The position numbers and the translations under genes are program-made. A stretch of DNA of 32,540 nucleotides from an uncultured Spirochaetaceae bacterium (GTDB lineage: Bacteria; Spirochaetota; Spirochaetia; Sphaerochaetales; Sphaerochaetaceae): contig CALXKJ010000020.1 of the NCBI GenBank assembly GCA_944388955.1, positions 1-32,540 on the forward strand, given 5' to 3'. The notes under the pieces are model-generated. The model ran no database searches, was not told where the DNA came from, and worked only from the letters and a program-made list of their open reading frames with translations. Positions 1 through 5,597 of the stretch are shown here, piece after piece. How positions within the stretch are numbered: position 1 is the stretch's first letter; every line of letters begins with the position of its first letter.

Positions 1-102
1 GAGGACAGGAATGAGGAACAGCTTGTGATGAAGGAGCTGTTTGACCCGTTTACGGGAGAGCCGGCAAAGAAGGACAACAGGGCTGTTAATGACCGACTCT
101 AA
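1..102 (+). CDS. 3' end of an unidentified gene (partial)
   Basis: An open frame enters from the left edge and ends at TAA (100-102), giving 33 residues that finish ...NRAVNDRL. The composition is charged and hydrophilic (for example KELFDPFTGEPAKK), which reads like genuine C-terminal coding sequence, but I do not recognise the family. No start is visible because the gene begins outside the window. About 70 bases follow before the convergent ATPase stop. It could be a chance open frame, since so short an open stretch at an edge is weak evidence. Confidence 0.35.
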   Translation, partial: EDRNEEQLVMKELFDPFTGEPAKKDNRAVNDRL

Positions 103-174
103 CAATGACACAGGTACATCATCCGTAAACACCATATTAGAAGATGAAAAGAAACAAACTCATCTCTACCCTCT

Positions 175-1458
175 TCACGGTTTCAAAGCAGTCAGAGGAA
201 GCACATATACGCCATCTTTCCTACGATATGCCGCATTTGACAATCCGCATATCACAGCAAGAAAAGATGGAGCGTTATCAGGATTGTCAGCTTTTATAAG
301 TCTGCTGACATTCAGAAGGCTCTCAGCAGCTTTATCTATCTGATTTGCCCCAAGCTTTATCTCAAAAGCTCCCCATCGTCCATCATCAAGCTCAAGGACT
401 GCATCGATTTCCTTGTTTCCATAATCCTGATAATGGCCAAGCCGGCCATTTAATGCTGTACTGTAGATAGCAAGATCTCGTTCCGCGAGAGCTTCAAACA
501 TAAAGCCGAAAGTTTCAAAATCCTTCATGAGTTTTGCTGGCGTCAATGACAGAAGTGCACATGAGAGTGATGGATCTGTCATGTGGCGCTTCGGTGCAAG
601 TTTCAGTCTGCGGCTAGATCTTGATGAAAACGTGAATGGCTCCTGATTCTCAATAAGAAAACTTCTTTCAAGCAGATTAAGATACTCATTCACTGTATCT
701 TCTTTAATATCAGTATTAGTTGCTGCTTTAATATCCCGGCATAGACTTGCTACTGTTACGGTTGTTGATTCATTCCGAGCAAGGGAAACAAGAAGATACT
801 CGATTTTCCTGACATCCCTACGAACTTTATCATCATCGAGCTTCATAAGATCCTCAGTGAGGAAGCTTCTTATATAATCCCTGCCGTTCTCAATATATGC
901 ATGTTCACCGTACCCTAGGATACCAGGCCATCCACCTCGGACAATAAGCTCAGCAAGATGAATAAGCTCTACATCACCCGTCAAGCAATCTTCAAATGTA
1001 TTGTCAAAAAGGGAGTGGATAGAAACACTGCCTGATGAGTCACAGGACTCAAATAGACTCATACTGCGCATACGCAATTTTGTTATACGTCCGGTACCGC
1101 TATGAGTCGTGCTTTTCTTCCTTGGGCTAGATGACCCAGTAAGAATGAATTGTCCATTTTCAGATCTTTTATCGACTTCCATTCTTACCGCATCCCAAAG
1201 AGAAGGCACTTCCTGCCATTCATCAATCAAATGCGGTGTATCTCCCTGAAGAGCGAGAAGTGGGTTTAATTCTGCAAGATTTCTATTTGCATAGTTACCT
1301 TCTGGATTCCCTACAAGAAAGGTGCTCCTAGCCTGTTCTAAGCAACTTCGTGTTTTTCCGCACCATTTAGCTCCTTCAACGCACACAGCTCCTTTCCAAC
1401 TCAGTCGATCAGCAATCATGGAGTCAATGATTCTAGGCAGATACTTATTATCAGTCAT
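175..1458 (-). CDS. AAA ATPase with C-terminal DUF4143-type domain
   Basis: This 427-residue protein belongs to the large family of orphan prokaryotic ATPases with an AAA_14-like P-loop followed by DUF4143. The Walker A motif GAKWCGKT is at residues 29-36, and a Walker B/arginine-finger-like LIDEWQEVPSLWD segment and GQFILTGSSSP follow, as usual in the family. The C-terminus has GNKEIDAVLELDDGRWGAFE followed by IKLG, which matches the D-x(n)-E-x-K layout of a PD-(D/E)XK nuclease-like fold. Length is normal (about 400-450). Cellular role is unknown in the family; such genes often sit in mobile or defence-rich regions. The start is the ATG at 1456-1458. It has no Shine-Dalgarno, but a -10-like TAAAAT lies 6 nt upstream, suggesting a leaderless mRNA. 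It lies directly after the break point of a truncated hipA, so it may have arrived as a cassette. Confidence 0.85.
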   Translation of the reverse strand: MTDNKYLPRIIDSMIADRLSWKGAVCVEGAKWCGKTRSCLEQARSTFLVGNPEGNYANRNLAELNPLLALQGDTPHLIDEWQEVPSLWDAVRMEVDKRSENGQFILTGSSSPRKKSTTHSGTGRITKLRMRSMSLFESCDSSGSVSIHSLFDNTFEDCLTGDVELIHLAELIVRGGWPGILGYGEHAYIENGRDYIRSFLTEDLMKLDDDKVRRDVRKIEYLLVSLARNESTTVTVASLCRDIKAATNTDIKEDTVNEYLNLLERSFLIENQEPFTFSSRSSRRLKLAPKRHMTDPSLSCALLSLTPAKLMKDFETFGFMFEALAERDLAIYSTALNGRLGHYQDYGNKEIDAVLELDDGRWGAFEIKLGANQIDKAAESLLNVSRLIKADNPDNAPSFLAVICGLSNAAYRRKDGVYVLPLTALKP

Positions 1459-1464
1459 AACTGT

Positions 1465-1493
1465 ATTTTATGTTATTACAAGTAATAAATCAA
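1465..1493 (-). promoter_or_regulatory. Promoter of the DUF4143 ATPase, leaderless type
   Basis: On the minus strand a -35-like TTGATT (1488-1493), a 17-bp spacer and a -10-like TAAAAT (1465-1470) precede the ATG by only 6 nt. The predicted transcription start falls on or next to the start codon, and no purine-rich ribosome site is present. Confidence 0.55.
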
Positions 1494-1500
1494 TTACAGA

Positions 1501-1557
1501 GGGTAAAATTTATAAACTTTAAAGGGTGAAATTAGTTAAATTCAGAGGGTGAAATTC
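1501..1557. repeat. Three direct repeats GGGTRAAATT upstream of the ATPase promoter
   Basis: GGGTAAAATT (1501-1510), GGGTGAAATT (1524-1533) and GGGTGAAATT (1548-1557) recur at 23-24 bp, about two helical turns. The first and third are preceded by CAGA. They end 8 bp above the -35 hexamer of the ATPase gene. The geometry is that of an array of regulator sites. Seen on the gene's own strand the unit is AATTTCACCC. Confidence 0.6.
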
Positions 1558-1572
1558 TATAATGTGTACTCA

Positions 1573-1929
1573 TCAGTCTGTAAAATCTTCAACACTAAGC
1601 AGAAAATCCAGCTCTCTGCATGTTTTAGGTCTACGATGTTCTATTTCTGCGAACTTTGCCTCTCGCCTGATTATCAATGCACGTCCCCAACGGTCAGGCA
1701 TTGAATCAGCTATAAATGGAATATCAATATTTCCAGAAAACGTAGGAGATGAAAGACTTATGGAAGGATCCAAAAGCAAATCTGAATGTTCAGATAGCCA
1801 TGACTTAGAGAAACTGAATCTGTATCGTTCACCTCTTCCTGGGAAAGATTCACACTCCAGCTGTCCTATGCAAATCGGAGGACCTGAAAGAAAATCAAAA
1901 TCAGCGTAGAGGGATAATACATTGCTCAT
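1573..1929 (-). pseudogene. hipA truncated to its N-terminal domain (or a stand-alone HipS-like protein)
   Basis: The frame encodes 118 residues matching the N-terminal 'couple' domain of HipA kinases, including the signature FIADSMPDRWGRALIIRRE and the late ELDFLLSVEDFT, which in full-length relatives runs on as a D-x-x-R-x-GALRF-like segment. Here it stops two codons later, so the ATP-binding kinase core (about 300 residues) is absent. The start overlaps the hipB stop by ATGA (1926-1929), the usual hipBA coupling. What follows downstream is the ATPase with its repeats, not more hipA, so deletion or replacement is the simplest reading. The alternative is a HipS-like small protein of a HipBST-type module that lost hipT. 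As it stands it cannot phosphorylate a target. Confidence 0.65.
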
Positions 1930-2225
1930 CTTTCATCCCTCCACAGCAACTCTTTATCCTGCAATGCACGCCCCATATCATCATCCTTTGCGAGGAAGAG
2001 GATATCACGTTCAAGCCTGAGAGCAAAAAGAACAGAAAGATACGCACCCATTGATACGGTCGGATCACCTTTCTCTATCTTCCAAAGCGTCGCCCTTGAT
2101 ATCTTTGCTCTCTCTGCAGCCATCTCACATGATATCTTCCTTCTAAGTCTGGCAAGTTTAATCTGCTTGCCGACTTCCATAAGCAGTCTACGCTCCTTTG
2201 GATAAAGCAATACCTCTCTCTTCAT
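1926..2225 (-). CDS. hipB: HipB-like XRE-family repressor/antitoxin
   Basis: A 99-residue protein with one helix-turn-helix of the Cro/CI (XRE) type: EVGKQIKLARLRRK, then AERAKISRATLWKIEKGDP, the recognition-helix signature of HipB-type antitoxins. A short acidic C-terminal tail (RALQDKELLWRDER) follows. Known HipB proteins bind HipA and repress their own operon. I chose the ATG at 2223-2225 over the in-frame TTG 18 nt upstream because a full promoter (TTTACA-17-TATTAT) ends 7 nt before it. The gene overlaps the hipA remnant by 4 nt. Since the kinase domain is gone, the protein may now act only as an autorepressor, or be under decay. Confidence 0.75.
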   Translation of the reverse strand: MKREVLLYPKERRLLMEVGKQIKLARLRRKISCEMAAERAKISRATLWKIEKGDPTVSMGAYLSVLFALRLERDILFLAKDDDMGRALQDKELLWRDER

Positions 2226-2277
2226 GTTTCTTATAATAAACAAATAGCCTTATAATGTAAATTATAATAAACAAATA
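2225..2277 (-). promoter_or_regulatory. hipB promoter with paired operators
   Basis: A perfect dyad TGTTT-N8-AAACA (2225-2242) overlaps the -10 (TATTAT, 2233-2238) and the start codon. A second, half-perfect copy TGTAA-N8-AAACA (2256-2273) covers the -35 (TTTACA, 2256-2261). The two share a 16-bp exact direct repeat (2231-2246 and 2262-2277) offset by 31 bp, about three helical turns. The inverted half-sites with an 8-bp gap match the known layout of HipB operators, although the half-site sequence differs from that of E. coli. Confidence 0.6.
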
Positions 2278-2422
2278 ATCCCAAATCATAAAGAATACGA
2301 TGGGTAATAGAACAGTTTCTGCCAACGGAAAGCAAACAGCACTCAAGACCTCTTAAACACAAATAGCCGTAACCGTGATGGTACAAAAGAGACGATACCC
2401 TGAATATTGGAGACCTCTCAAA

Positions 2423-2650
2423 TCCTGATATCACTGGCATCGTGAAAGCTATGGCAGATTTGAACCTGAGGGATACATGGCGATAGAATCATAGGAAATA
2501 TCTAAAGACAGCTCCAGCTGGGGTGAGCGGGCAGTATGGGAAGCCTTCAGGCATCCTACGCTTAAAGGAAACAGGCCAACTCCGAAGGACTATAAGCTGA
2601 CTCCAGAAGATATAGAGCTGATAAGAAAGCGATATGGAATCAGAAGATGA
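2423..2650 (+). pseudogene. Broken gene fragment of unknown family
   Basis: One frame reads YHWHRESYGRFEPEGYMAIE-S, then an in-frame TAG at 2492-2494, then 51 further residues including SWGERAVWEAFRHPTLKGN and KLTPEDIELIRKRYGIRR before TGA at 2648-2650. The sequence on both sides of the stop has the residue balance of real protein and the C-terminal half is rich in helix-forming charged residues. I do not recognise the family. There is no start codon or ribosome site. A nonsense-mutated remnant is the likely reading, but chance cannot be excluded. Confidence 0.35.
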
Positions 2651-2728
2651 GGAATGGTACATCCTCTGAAGTCATCAAAGAATGCAAAGCATAATTCTCG
2701 CCTGCTCAGCTGAAAAACCATGCTGACA

Positions 2729-2750
2729 GCTAAGTCTTGCCAGACTTAGC
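2729..2750. other. Perfect 9-bp hairpin
   Basis: GCTAAGTCT-TGCC-AGACTTAGC is a perfect inverted repeat with a 4-nt loop. It has no T-run after it on the plus strand, so it is not a clear terminator. It may be a protein site or part of a lost mobile element. Confidence 0.4.
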
Positions 2751-2817
2751 AAAGAAATCTCTGATATACACCACAAGGATTATTTTCACCGCTTACGTGA
2801 AATCGATACATAAAAAC

Positions 2818-2854
2818 AAGGCCGGAAGCACATTTCACATGCTTTTCCAGCCTT
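2818..2854. terminator. Terminator-like imperfect hairpin
   Basis: AAGGC/GCCTT and GGAA/TTCC arms pair, with one mismatch and a small bulge, around a short loop. It lies just below the end of the malic-enzyme-like remnant on the minus strand and could be that gene's old terminator. There is no strong U-tract on either side. Confidence 0.35.
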
Positions 2855-2935
2855 GAATATGAATCCACAGTGCAGGGCCGTTTGTTATTTTCTTACAGAA
2901 TGCCCCACTACCTTCACTTGGCGGTATTATCAGCC

Positions 2936-3240
2936 TTATTCCGGATTATTTATCGTAAGACCACCAAGATCCAGATTATCCAATCCTTCGATGTAATCCG
3001 TCTCAGATTTATCTGATGCGTTTCCTCGGAACCGCCCTCGAGAGTACGGTCTTGCCATTCGTTCCCTCAAGAATTCCCTGTAGACATCGGCTTTGCGGCA
3101 ACACCATCCTCGCAGGTCGCCATTGCAGCTGCGACAGCCTCATACTCGATTACACGCAGAGCAAATGGCTTTGGCACGATAGCATCCGCCGGAGAAACCC
3201 CTCGCCTACATAGGCTTTCCTTACTCGAGAGTGTGGCAAA
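2936..3240 (-). pseudogene. Remnant resembling the C-terminus of malic enzyme, frameshifted
   Basis: On the minus strand one frame reads GVSPADAIVPKPFALRVIEY then EAVAAAMATCEDGVAAKPMS, stopping at 3067-3069. A neighbouring frame overlaps and continues DVYREFLRERMARPYSRGRF down to TAA at 2936-2938. Placed end to end, these mimic the C-terminal pattern of malic enzymes as I recall it (I-P-x-P-F-D-x-R-V, then an AVAxAAxxxGVAxxP helix, then an xYxxxLxxRM helix). The frame change between the two pieces and the lack of any upstream catalytic domain mark it as a remnant. The family match is from memory of the motif and needs a search. Confidence 0.4.
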
Positions 3241-3266
3241 CAGATTTACGCTTTGACATCAAGCCA

Positions 3267-3306
3267 AAACCAGTGCTCCAGCCGTGAAAGACTGAAGCAC
3301 TGGTTT
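3267..3306 (-). terminator. Strong hairpin below the lipoprotein gene
   Basis: AAACCAGTGCTCCAG (3267-3281) and CTGAAGCACTGGTTT (3292-3306) form a 15-bp stem with a single wobble/mismatch and a 10-nt loop. On the minus strand it begins 7 nt after the lipoprotein stop and ends in TTTT, so it is best read as that gene's intrinsic terminator. It may also work in the other direction. Confidence 0.7.
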
Positions 3307-3312
3307 CCTGTC

Positions 3313-3894
3313 TTATATAGCAGGTACCAAAATATCAGCATTGATCTTTATCTCGTGATCAATGAGTTTTTTCATTATAACGACGTCAGGTTCACTATTT
3401 TCAGTGCCTTCTGATTGAGAAACATCTCCACTCCCTGTTTCATCGATAAACTTCACTTTTGCTTCCATGGTATTTCTCTCAGCATCAATGAACCTGTATT
3501 CTACAATCAAGGTCTCACTCTCAACAGTGAAAGAAATTGCAAAACTTCCATCCTCTTTGCTCTGGGTTCGATTGGATTTAATGAAATATGCAGCTGTTGC
3601 CTCATCTATTTCATATGGATCAAGCGGTTTGGAATCTGAATCAGTCGAGGATGAATCTGAAGTGACAAACCCAAAACACCAATATCCTGGCACCGTGTAT
3701 TGGATATCAATAATAACATCAACGAATTCTTCTTCCTTTTCCAGTGTATCTGGATCATCATCATACACCGCCCACTGGCCTCTGAGGGCATCCGCATCTG
3801 TCGGTGGATCTGGAGCACAGGATGATAATCCCACCATCAGCAACAAGGCTGCAAAGAGCATTATTAGAGCAGTTCCGTTCTTTCGTCTTTTCAT
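3313..3894 (-). CDS. Putative lipoprotein of unknown function
   Basis: A 193-residue protein with a classic lipoprotein signal: positive MKRRKNG, hydrophobic core ALIMLFAALLLMVGL, and lipobox LSSC with the lipidated Cys near residue 26. After it come APDPPTDADALRGQWAVYDD and an acidic, beta-rich body with 'W.v' and 'Y..p' features like small calycin-type lipoproteins (first strand GQWAVYDDD). I recognise no catalytic motif. The expected location is membrane-anchored at the surface or periplasm. The start ATG has a good AGGAG five to six bases upstream. A G9 tract lies about 100 bp upstream between promoter-like elements, so expression may vary by tract length. A strong terminator follows. It is an orphan, flanked by decayed sequence on both sides. 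Confidence 0.75.
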   Translation of the reverse strand: MKRRKNGTALIMLFAALLLMVGLSSCAPDPPTDADALRGQWAVYDDDPDTLEKEEEFVDVIIDIQYTVPGYWCFGFVTSDSSSTDSDSKPLDPYEIDEATAAYFIKSNRTQSKEDGSFAISFTVESETLIVEYRFIDAERNTMEAKVKFIDETGSGDVSQSEGTENSEPDVVIMKKLIDHEIKINADILVPAI

Positions 3895-3910
3895 GCATTT
3901 CTCCTTTTAA

Positions 3911-4203
3911 GCAAATTTTCTCTGTTGGCTGAAGGATCTTGCCAAGTCCTCCAGATCCGTGCATGGAAAGAATTATTCCTGATTCTAATGCTACCCCCCC
4001 CCTCCGGTTTCATGCGTCAACAAAAACTTATTCTTGAGCCTGAAGCCATTCATCAATCATGACGTACCAGCATACGAGATTCAATACTCAAGCGCATCTT
4101 ACATTTTTAGATAATATATTTTAGGAACCCTAATAGATAACAGCGGAGGCGGTCATGGAAAGATCTCTACTCAGGAGAAATCCCGTCTTCATCGACAGTT
4201 TCA
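3911..4203. other. Intergenic region upstream of the lipoprotein gene
   Basis: Apart from the G9-containing promoter candidate this stretch has no supported gene. A 40-codon frame (ATG at 4011-4013, minus) runs through the G9 tract and ends in an ATGA overlap with the lipoprotein start, but it has no ribosome site and unremarkable composition, so I do not call it a gene. Confidence 0.4.
3982..4020 (-). promoter_or_regulatory. Candidate promoter with a G9 tract in the spacer
   Basis: On the minus strand TTGACG (4015-4020) is followed by a G9 run (3994-4002 as C on plus) and then TAGCAT (3988-3993) and TAGAAT (3982-3987). The TTGACG-to-TAGCAT spacer is 21 nt, longer than the optimal 17, so loss of G residues would move it toward the optimum. 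It lies about 90-125 bp above the lipoprotein start. The promoter call is an inference; the homopolymer is directly visible. Confidence 0.4.
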
Positions 4204-4470
4204 TTAAGTTTCATAAGTTTCATTAATAATCGCATCATGATTGACCGATCCATTTTCCGTTGGCAACCTGATTATAAAGTCTGGCTGCCGGTGTTGAGCA
4301 GGATTGCTTGCACTAACTAAGGGGCCGGACTTGAATTTTTCTATATTCTCAAGGCTATCAGGCTCACCTGCATTTATCGAGAGAAAAACATAAGCAAATG
4401 CGGAAACCAGAAACCCAAAGACTGAAAAAGAGGTATTCGATGTTATAAGAGAATAATTGAAATCTGATGC
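4204..4470 (-). pseudogene. 5'-truncated membrane protein remnant
   Basis: An 88-codon open frame has no ATG, GTG or TTG at a sensible place. It reads a hydrophobic helix (SVFGFLVSAFAYVFLSINAG) followed by a hydrophilic tail (EPDSLENIEKFKSGPLVSAS and onward) ending ...INETYET at TAA 4204-4206. This looks like the last transmembrane segment and soluble tail of a membrane protein whose front is gone. I do not recognise the family. The codons around the stop form short tandem units (TGAAACTTA-like, 4196-4226), a possible slippage site. Upstream (4471-4658) I see nothing further. Confidence 0.4.
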
Positions 4471-4658
4471 TTATTATTTACAATAGAAAGGATTACACAG
4501 ACTCGCGATTTGAGCGGAAATTAGGTGGAAAAAGCCCTTAGGTTGCGCTCAAAATGGCCCTCAAGAATCCCAGAAGCAAAAAGAAAAGACTGATGCGAGC
4601 GTCATCAGATAGGTTCCTATAAGCCTTATTTCTTTATAATGCAGGTAAATAAAAAACG

Positions 4659-4731
4659 AGCCCCCGACCGGATTTGAACCGGTGACCTCAACCTTACCAT
4701 GGTTGCGCTCTACCGACTGAGCTACAAGGGC
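4659..4731 (-). tRNA. tRNA-Thr (anticodon GGT)
   Basis: The minus strand folds into a full 73-nt cloverleaf. The acceptor GCCCTTG pairs with CGGGGGC (two G-U pairs). The D stem is GCTC/GAGC with loop AGTCGGTA. The anticodon stem CAACC/GGTTG holds loop ATGGTAA, giving GGT for Thr ACC. The T stem ACCGG/CCGGT has loop TTCAAAT. The discriminator is T and CCA is not encoded. A T6 run follows within a few bases and may serve as the terminator. Confidence 0.95.
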
Positions 4732-4744
4732 AATTACCTGTAAG

Positions 4745-4773
4745 AAAATATCAGCTAAATGCAATATATGCAA
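4745..4773 (-). promoter_or_regulatory. Promoter of tRNA-Thr
   Basis: TTGCAT (4768-4773), a 17-bp spacer and TATTTT (4745-4750) on the minus strand lie 13 nt before the mature tRNA 5' end, a typical distance for a stable-RNA promoter. Confidence 0.5.
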
Positions 4774-4910
4774 TACATACCATCTGATTCATCCTTTTCA
4801 TGGCTCAGCTAGGATGTTTCACCATCATCAGGTGCAGGTGGAGCAGGCTTCATCATCCCGTAAATACTACATTTGGCTACCAATATACTCTGTTTTATCT
4901 CTATCCACAT

Positions 4911-4940
4911 TTCACCAGTTTAATATGCATCGCATATAAT
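4911..4940 (+). promoter_or_regulatory. Promoter of the esterase gene, leaderless type
   Basis: A perfect TATAAT (4935-4940) stands 6 nt before the ATG at 4947. TTCACC (4911-4916) is 18 bp upstream as a weak -35. There is no Shine-Dalgarno between them and the start codon. Confidence 0.5.
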
Positions 4941-4946
4941 GATTCC

Positions 4947-5597
4947 ATGCATATAGATGGACGGGAAATCAGAATTTTCAGATGCAGCGATGAAAAGGCA
5001 CCTCTTGTCGTCCTGAACACAGTGAGAAATGAAAGCGAAGCAATCTGGAATCTGTCAGACAAATCCTTCACCCTGCTCGCGGTGCAGATTGATGACTGGA
5101 ATGATTCCATGACACCTTGGCATCACGAAGGCGTTGCTAAGTGGGATTCCGGCTATGGCGGCAAGGCTGATACATATCTGGAATCACTAACAAAGAGGAT
5201 AATCCCATCTGTACTTAATAGAGAAGGTCTCGCTCCATGTTTCAGCGTAATAGCTGGCTACTCGCTTGCAGGCCTTTTTGCTCTTTATGCGATGTATCAA
5301 TCTGAATTCTTCTCACGCTATGCTGCAGTGTCTGGCTCTCTATGGTTTCCGGGATTTACGGAATTCGTGGCAAAGGGAAAGCCCATAAGGAAACCGGAGA
5401 GGATATATCTCTCACTTGGAAGAAAAGAGCCAGAATCAGGAAGTCCTGTCATGAGGGAAGTCGGTGACAGGACAGATTGGCTTTACCACTATTACCTATC
5501 AGAAGGAATCGAGTGCATGTATGAGATGAATGGCGGCAATCACTTCACAAAGCCTAACGAAAGACTCGTGAAAGGCATCAGGTGGATTCTCTCCTGA
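4947..5597 (+). CDS. Alpha/beta-hydrolase, esterase D / enterochelin-esterase-like
   Basis: A 216-residue serine hydrolase. The nucleophile elbow GYSLAGL puts the catalytic Ser at about residue 106. GGNHFTKP near the C-terminus supplies the catalytic His, and an Asp/Glu in the SLGRKEPES or EVGDRTDW segment is the likely acid. The layout matches small alpha/beta hydrolases annotated as ferri-bacillibactin/enterochelin esterase-like; the true substrate cannot be told. An upstream in-frame ATG (4800) would add 49 residues without hydrolase character, so I prefer 4947, where a TATAAT lies 6 nt upstream. No signal peptide, so it is cytoplasmic. Its TGA directly abuts the stop of the convergent GH42 gene with no bases between, which could mean a shared carbohydrate-ester role, but that is inference. 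Confidence 0.75.
   Translation: MHIDGREIRIFRCSDEKAPLVVLNTVRNESEAIWNLSDKSFTLLAVQIDDWNDSMTPWHHEGVAKWDSGYGGKADTYLESLTKRIIPSVLNREGLAPCFSVIAGYSLAGLFALYAMYQSEFFSRYAAVSGSLWFPGFTEFVAKGKPIRKPERIYLSLGRKEPESGSPVMREVGDRTDWLYHYYLSEGIECMYEMNGGNHFTKPNERLVKGIRWILS

Larger units (their letters stand above)
2278..2935. other. Degenerate intergenic stretch with hairpins and coding debris
   Basis: No intact gene is visible here. It holds a broken coding fragment (2423-2650), a small open frame 2721-2813 with protein-like composition (QLSLARLSKEISDIHHKDYF) but no start, and two hairpins: a perfect 9-bp stem with a TGCC loop (2729-2750) and a longer imperfect GC-rich stem (2818-2854). The mix of short, frame-broken, protein-like segments suggests decay of an inserted region. 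Confidence 0.5.

Noticed and set aside
3205-3288. A plus-strand peptide YIGFPYSRVWQTDLRF like the IGFPYG landmark of the Wzi-like genes
   Set aside because: It has no start, lies opposite the malic-enzyme-like remnant and shows no other barrel features; chance similarity is likely.
3467-3910. A 147-codon plus-strand open frame
   Set aside because: It is the antisense shadow of the lipoprotein gene, which has a signal peptide and ribosome site.
4011-4013. A 40-codon leader peptide through the G9 tract, ending in ATGA overlap with the lipoprotein
   Set aside because: No ribosome site, odd composition; the overlap can arise by chance.
4541-4550. A 10-bp copy of tRNA-Thr sequence (GGTTGCGCTC, also at 4701-4710) that could be an attachment site
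   Set aside because: Ten bases are too few for an att repeat, the match is in the anticodon/D-stem part and not the 3' end, and no integrase is present.
4561-4773. A 70-codon minus-strand open frame
   Set aside because: It runs through tRNA-Thr on the same strand.
4800-4946. N-terminal extension of the esterase from an upstream ATG
   Set aside because: The added residues have no hydrolase character, and a TATAAT stands just before the internal ATG at 4947.
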